Assembly: GCA_001606155.1 (NCBI GenBank)
Contig: LODT01000025.1
Location: forward strand, 372,001 to 436,000
DNA length: 64,000 nt
Origin: Tieghemostelium lacteum
Taxonomy: Eukaryota > Evosea > Eumycetozoa > Dictyosteliales > Raperosteliaceae
Direction: 5' to 3'
Under the pieces are notes generated by a model. The model worked only from the letters and a program-made list of their open reading frames with translations. It had not been told where the DNA came from and ran no database searches. Each line of letters begins with the position of its first letter. Position 1 is the first letter of the stretch. Position numbers and translations under genes: made by a program. Positions 62,500-64,000 of this stretch are shown here, in pieces.

Positions 62500-64000
62500 A
62501 TGGATAGTTCAATTTTATGCGAAGAGGATGTAAGTCATATATACAGGGATGATCATTATTCTCAACTACAAGAACATATCTTTAGAATGTGGATTATTAA
62601 CTAATAACTGTGGAATATTATAGATTGAACAATTAAAAGTTAAAATTCAATCAAAAGATGGATTTCTAGTTAAAGATAGAAGATATTTATTTAAGACATA
62701 CAAAAACAGCTTTGTGGGATATGAAGCTGTAGATTGGATTTATACCAATATATCAGGTATGAAATCCAGGGAAGACTCTGTGAAATTAGGTCAGAAATTA
62801 TTGGATACAGTATGTATAGTTTTTAAACTCAACTTGTGTAATTACATTCCCACAAAACACATACACACATTCAAAACCTTAAAAAAAAAAAAGAAATACT
62901 CATAATCAAGGTTAGAACAAAGAGATCAGTAGTTTTATTTGTTTGTGGCCCATTATTTTTTTATTTTTTTTATTTTCAAATTATTTCCTCTGCTAAATGG
63001 GGATTTAGGGTGGGTTTATCCTTCATTTACGCTTTTTTTTTATGTTTTTTTTGATCTCGCAATCAATCACAAAAATTTTTGGTTTTGGAAAGATCAAAAA
63101 ATTTATTAACATAAATATGCAAATTTTTCAAAAACTAATATATATTTTTTAAAATTTTATTAAATATCTAACTTCCTCTAGGGAATCTTTTCAATTGTCT
63201 CTGGACAAGGAACTGATATGACTTTCAAAGATGACTATGTATTTTTTGAATTTAAAAAACCTTCTACTACCTCTCCCAAATCAACTAAAGAAAAGGATAG
63301 TAATATAACTAAATCCGATAAAAAAGTGGTACAACCATCCCTGACATCTAGTCAGGTTAAAACTAAAAGTTTAGAGGATTTCAATTTGGCAAAAGATGAA
63401 GTATGTACCACCAATTACATATATTTTATAAAAAACATATTTTATTTACATTTTTCTTTTTTAAAAAGTTAATACAATTAGGTTTAGATTTAATAAATAA
63501 TGAAAGAGGACTAAAAACACAGAAAAAGAAAAAGAATCCATTAGGAGCTACAATGACTACTATATTTACAGGACAACAGATGGTTGATTGGTTGGTAAAG
63601 AAATTAGAGATCTCTAGAAAGGAGGCAACCAATATAGCAAATAGTTTAATGAATTTAAATATATTTATGGAATCACCTACAAATAATAATAATAATAGTA
63701 GTAAAGATAATCAAAAAGAAATGAGTTTTACACAATTTCTTCAGTCTTTAAGTAGTGGAAGTGCATCTACTACACCAAATCTAACTACATCTACACATAC
63801 AAGTCCAAATGTATTTTCACAGGGATCATCTCCATTGTCACTATCGACATCTTCTCTACCTTCATTTTATAATCCTTCTACACCTAAACCATTGGAGGAC
63901 AATAGTGATGTATACTATGAGTTTCTTGTGAAACCAGAGTCAATCATCAACCATGTATCAATTAAGAAACTTGATGAATTGTGTCTGGCACACAAGAGCC
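62500..64000 (+). CDS. double DEP-domain protein, 5' part (runs off the window)
   Basis: Exons 62500-62529, 62624-62809, 63182-63400 and 63469 to the window end join in frame; about 336 residues are visible. The first DEP domain (about 18-95) contains LVKDRRYLFKTYKNSFVGYE, AVDWI and GIFSIVSGQGTDMTFKDDYV. A Lys/Ser linker precedes a second DEP-like region (about 175-230, MVDWLVKKLEISRKEATNIA). DEP domains bind membranes or GPCR tails and occur in RGS, DEPDC and PLEKHM/P-Rex-like proteins. The rest of the protein, and so its identity, lies to the right. The third intron-flanked gap (62810-63181, 372 bases) is long for this window. Confidence 0.8.

Noticed and set aside
1-64000. CRISPR arrays, bacterial operons, rRNA genes
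   Set aside because: No regularly spaced repeats and no rRNA-like GC-rich blocks; the window is nuclear eukaryotic DNA.

Overview
The window is nuclear DNA of a dictyostelid social amoeba (Amoebozoa); I cannot name the species. The reasons are these. The sequence is strongly AT-rich, with homopolymer A/T runs between genes. Genes are dense and carry short AT-rich GT..AG introns (53 to about 410 bases). Proteins carry Asn, Gln, Ser and Thr tracts. The gene content is typical: a TKL receptor-like kinase, a CHASE hybrid histidine kinase, a colossin-like SdrD_B repeat protein, a delta-5 desaturase, and a type I membrane protein with Pmp-like repeats. I rebuilt exon structures by eye, requiring GT..AG borders and continuous reading frame; about 26 protein genes are supported.

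Layout. 1-1.4 kb: decayed coding stretches of unknown origin, plus a hairpin and a long palindrome. 1.7-5.8 kb: a PHO80-type cyclin and an IPT-domain receptor-like kinase. 6-14.4 kb (minus strand): a 1839-residue colossin-like protein and a leucine-rich-repeat protein. 15.1-20.9 kb: mitochondrial GatA, peroxisomal malate synthase, proteasome chaperone PSMD9 and ribosomal protein L13a. 22.5-29 kb: a P4-ATPase flippase and a cytochrome P450, followed by a decayed PH-domain gene. 30.1-42.6 kb (minus strand): a SAM + P-loop NTPase + nuclease protein of the Crinkler type, a DEAD-box helicase, an unrecognised protein, a Pmp-like surface protein and the histidine kinase. 43.5-51.8 kb: a C2/coiled-coil protein whose coding end overlaps that of convergent TANGO2, a small GPI-type surface protein, the desaturase and a Dullard-type phosphatase. 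53.9-64 kb: an unrecognised two-TM membrane protein, an Asn-rich protein, a 97-residue membrane protein, a kinesin with an insertion in its motor, a Sec12-like protein, a 41-residue membrane micropeptide and the start of a double-DEP protein that runs off the window.

The neighbours are not an operon or pathway. They mix housekeeping functions (translation, proteasome, glyoxylate cycle, lipid transport and desaturation, ER exit) with sensing and surface genes. The item most worth following is the intact 603-residue SAM-NTPase-REase protein at 30148-32145. It joins a SAM domain to the enzymatic core of Crinkler/RHS-type proteins. Other notable items are the tail-to-tail coding overlap at 46742-46749, several very short membrane ORFs, and candidate small-RNA signals in the 2-kb gap at 52-53 kb.
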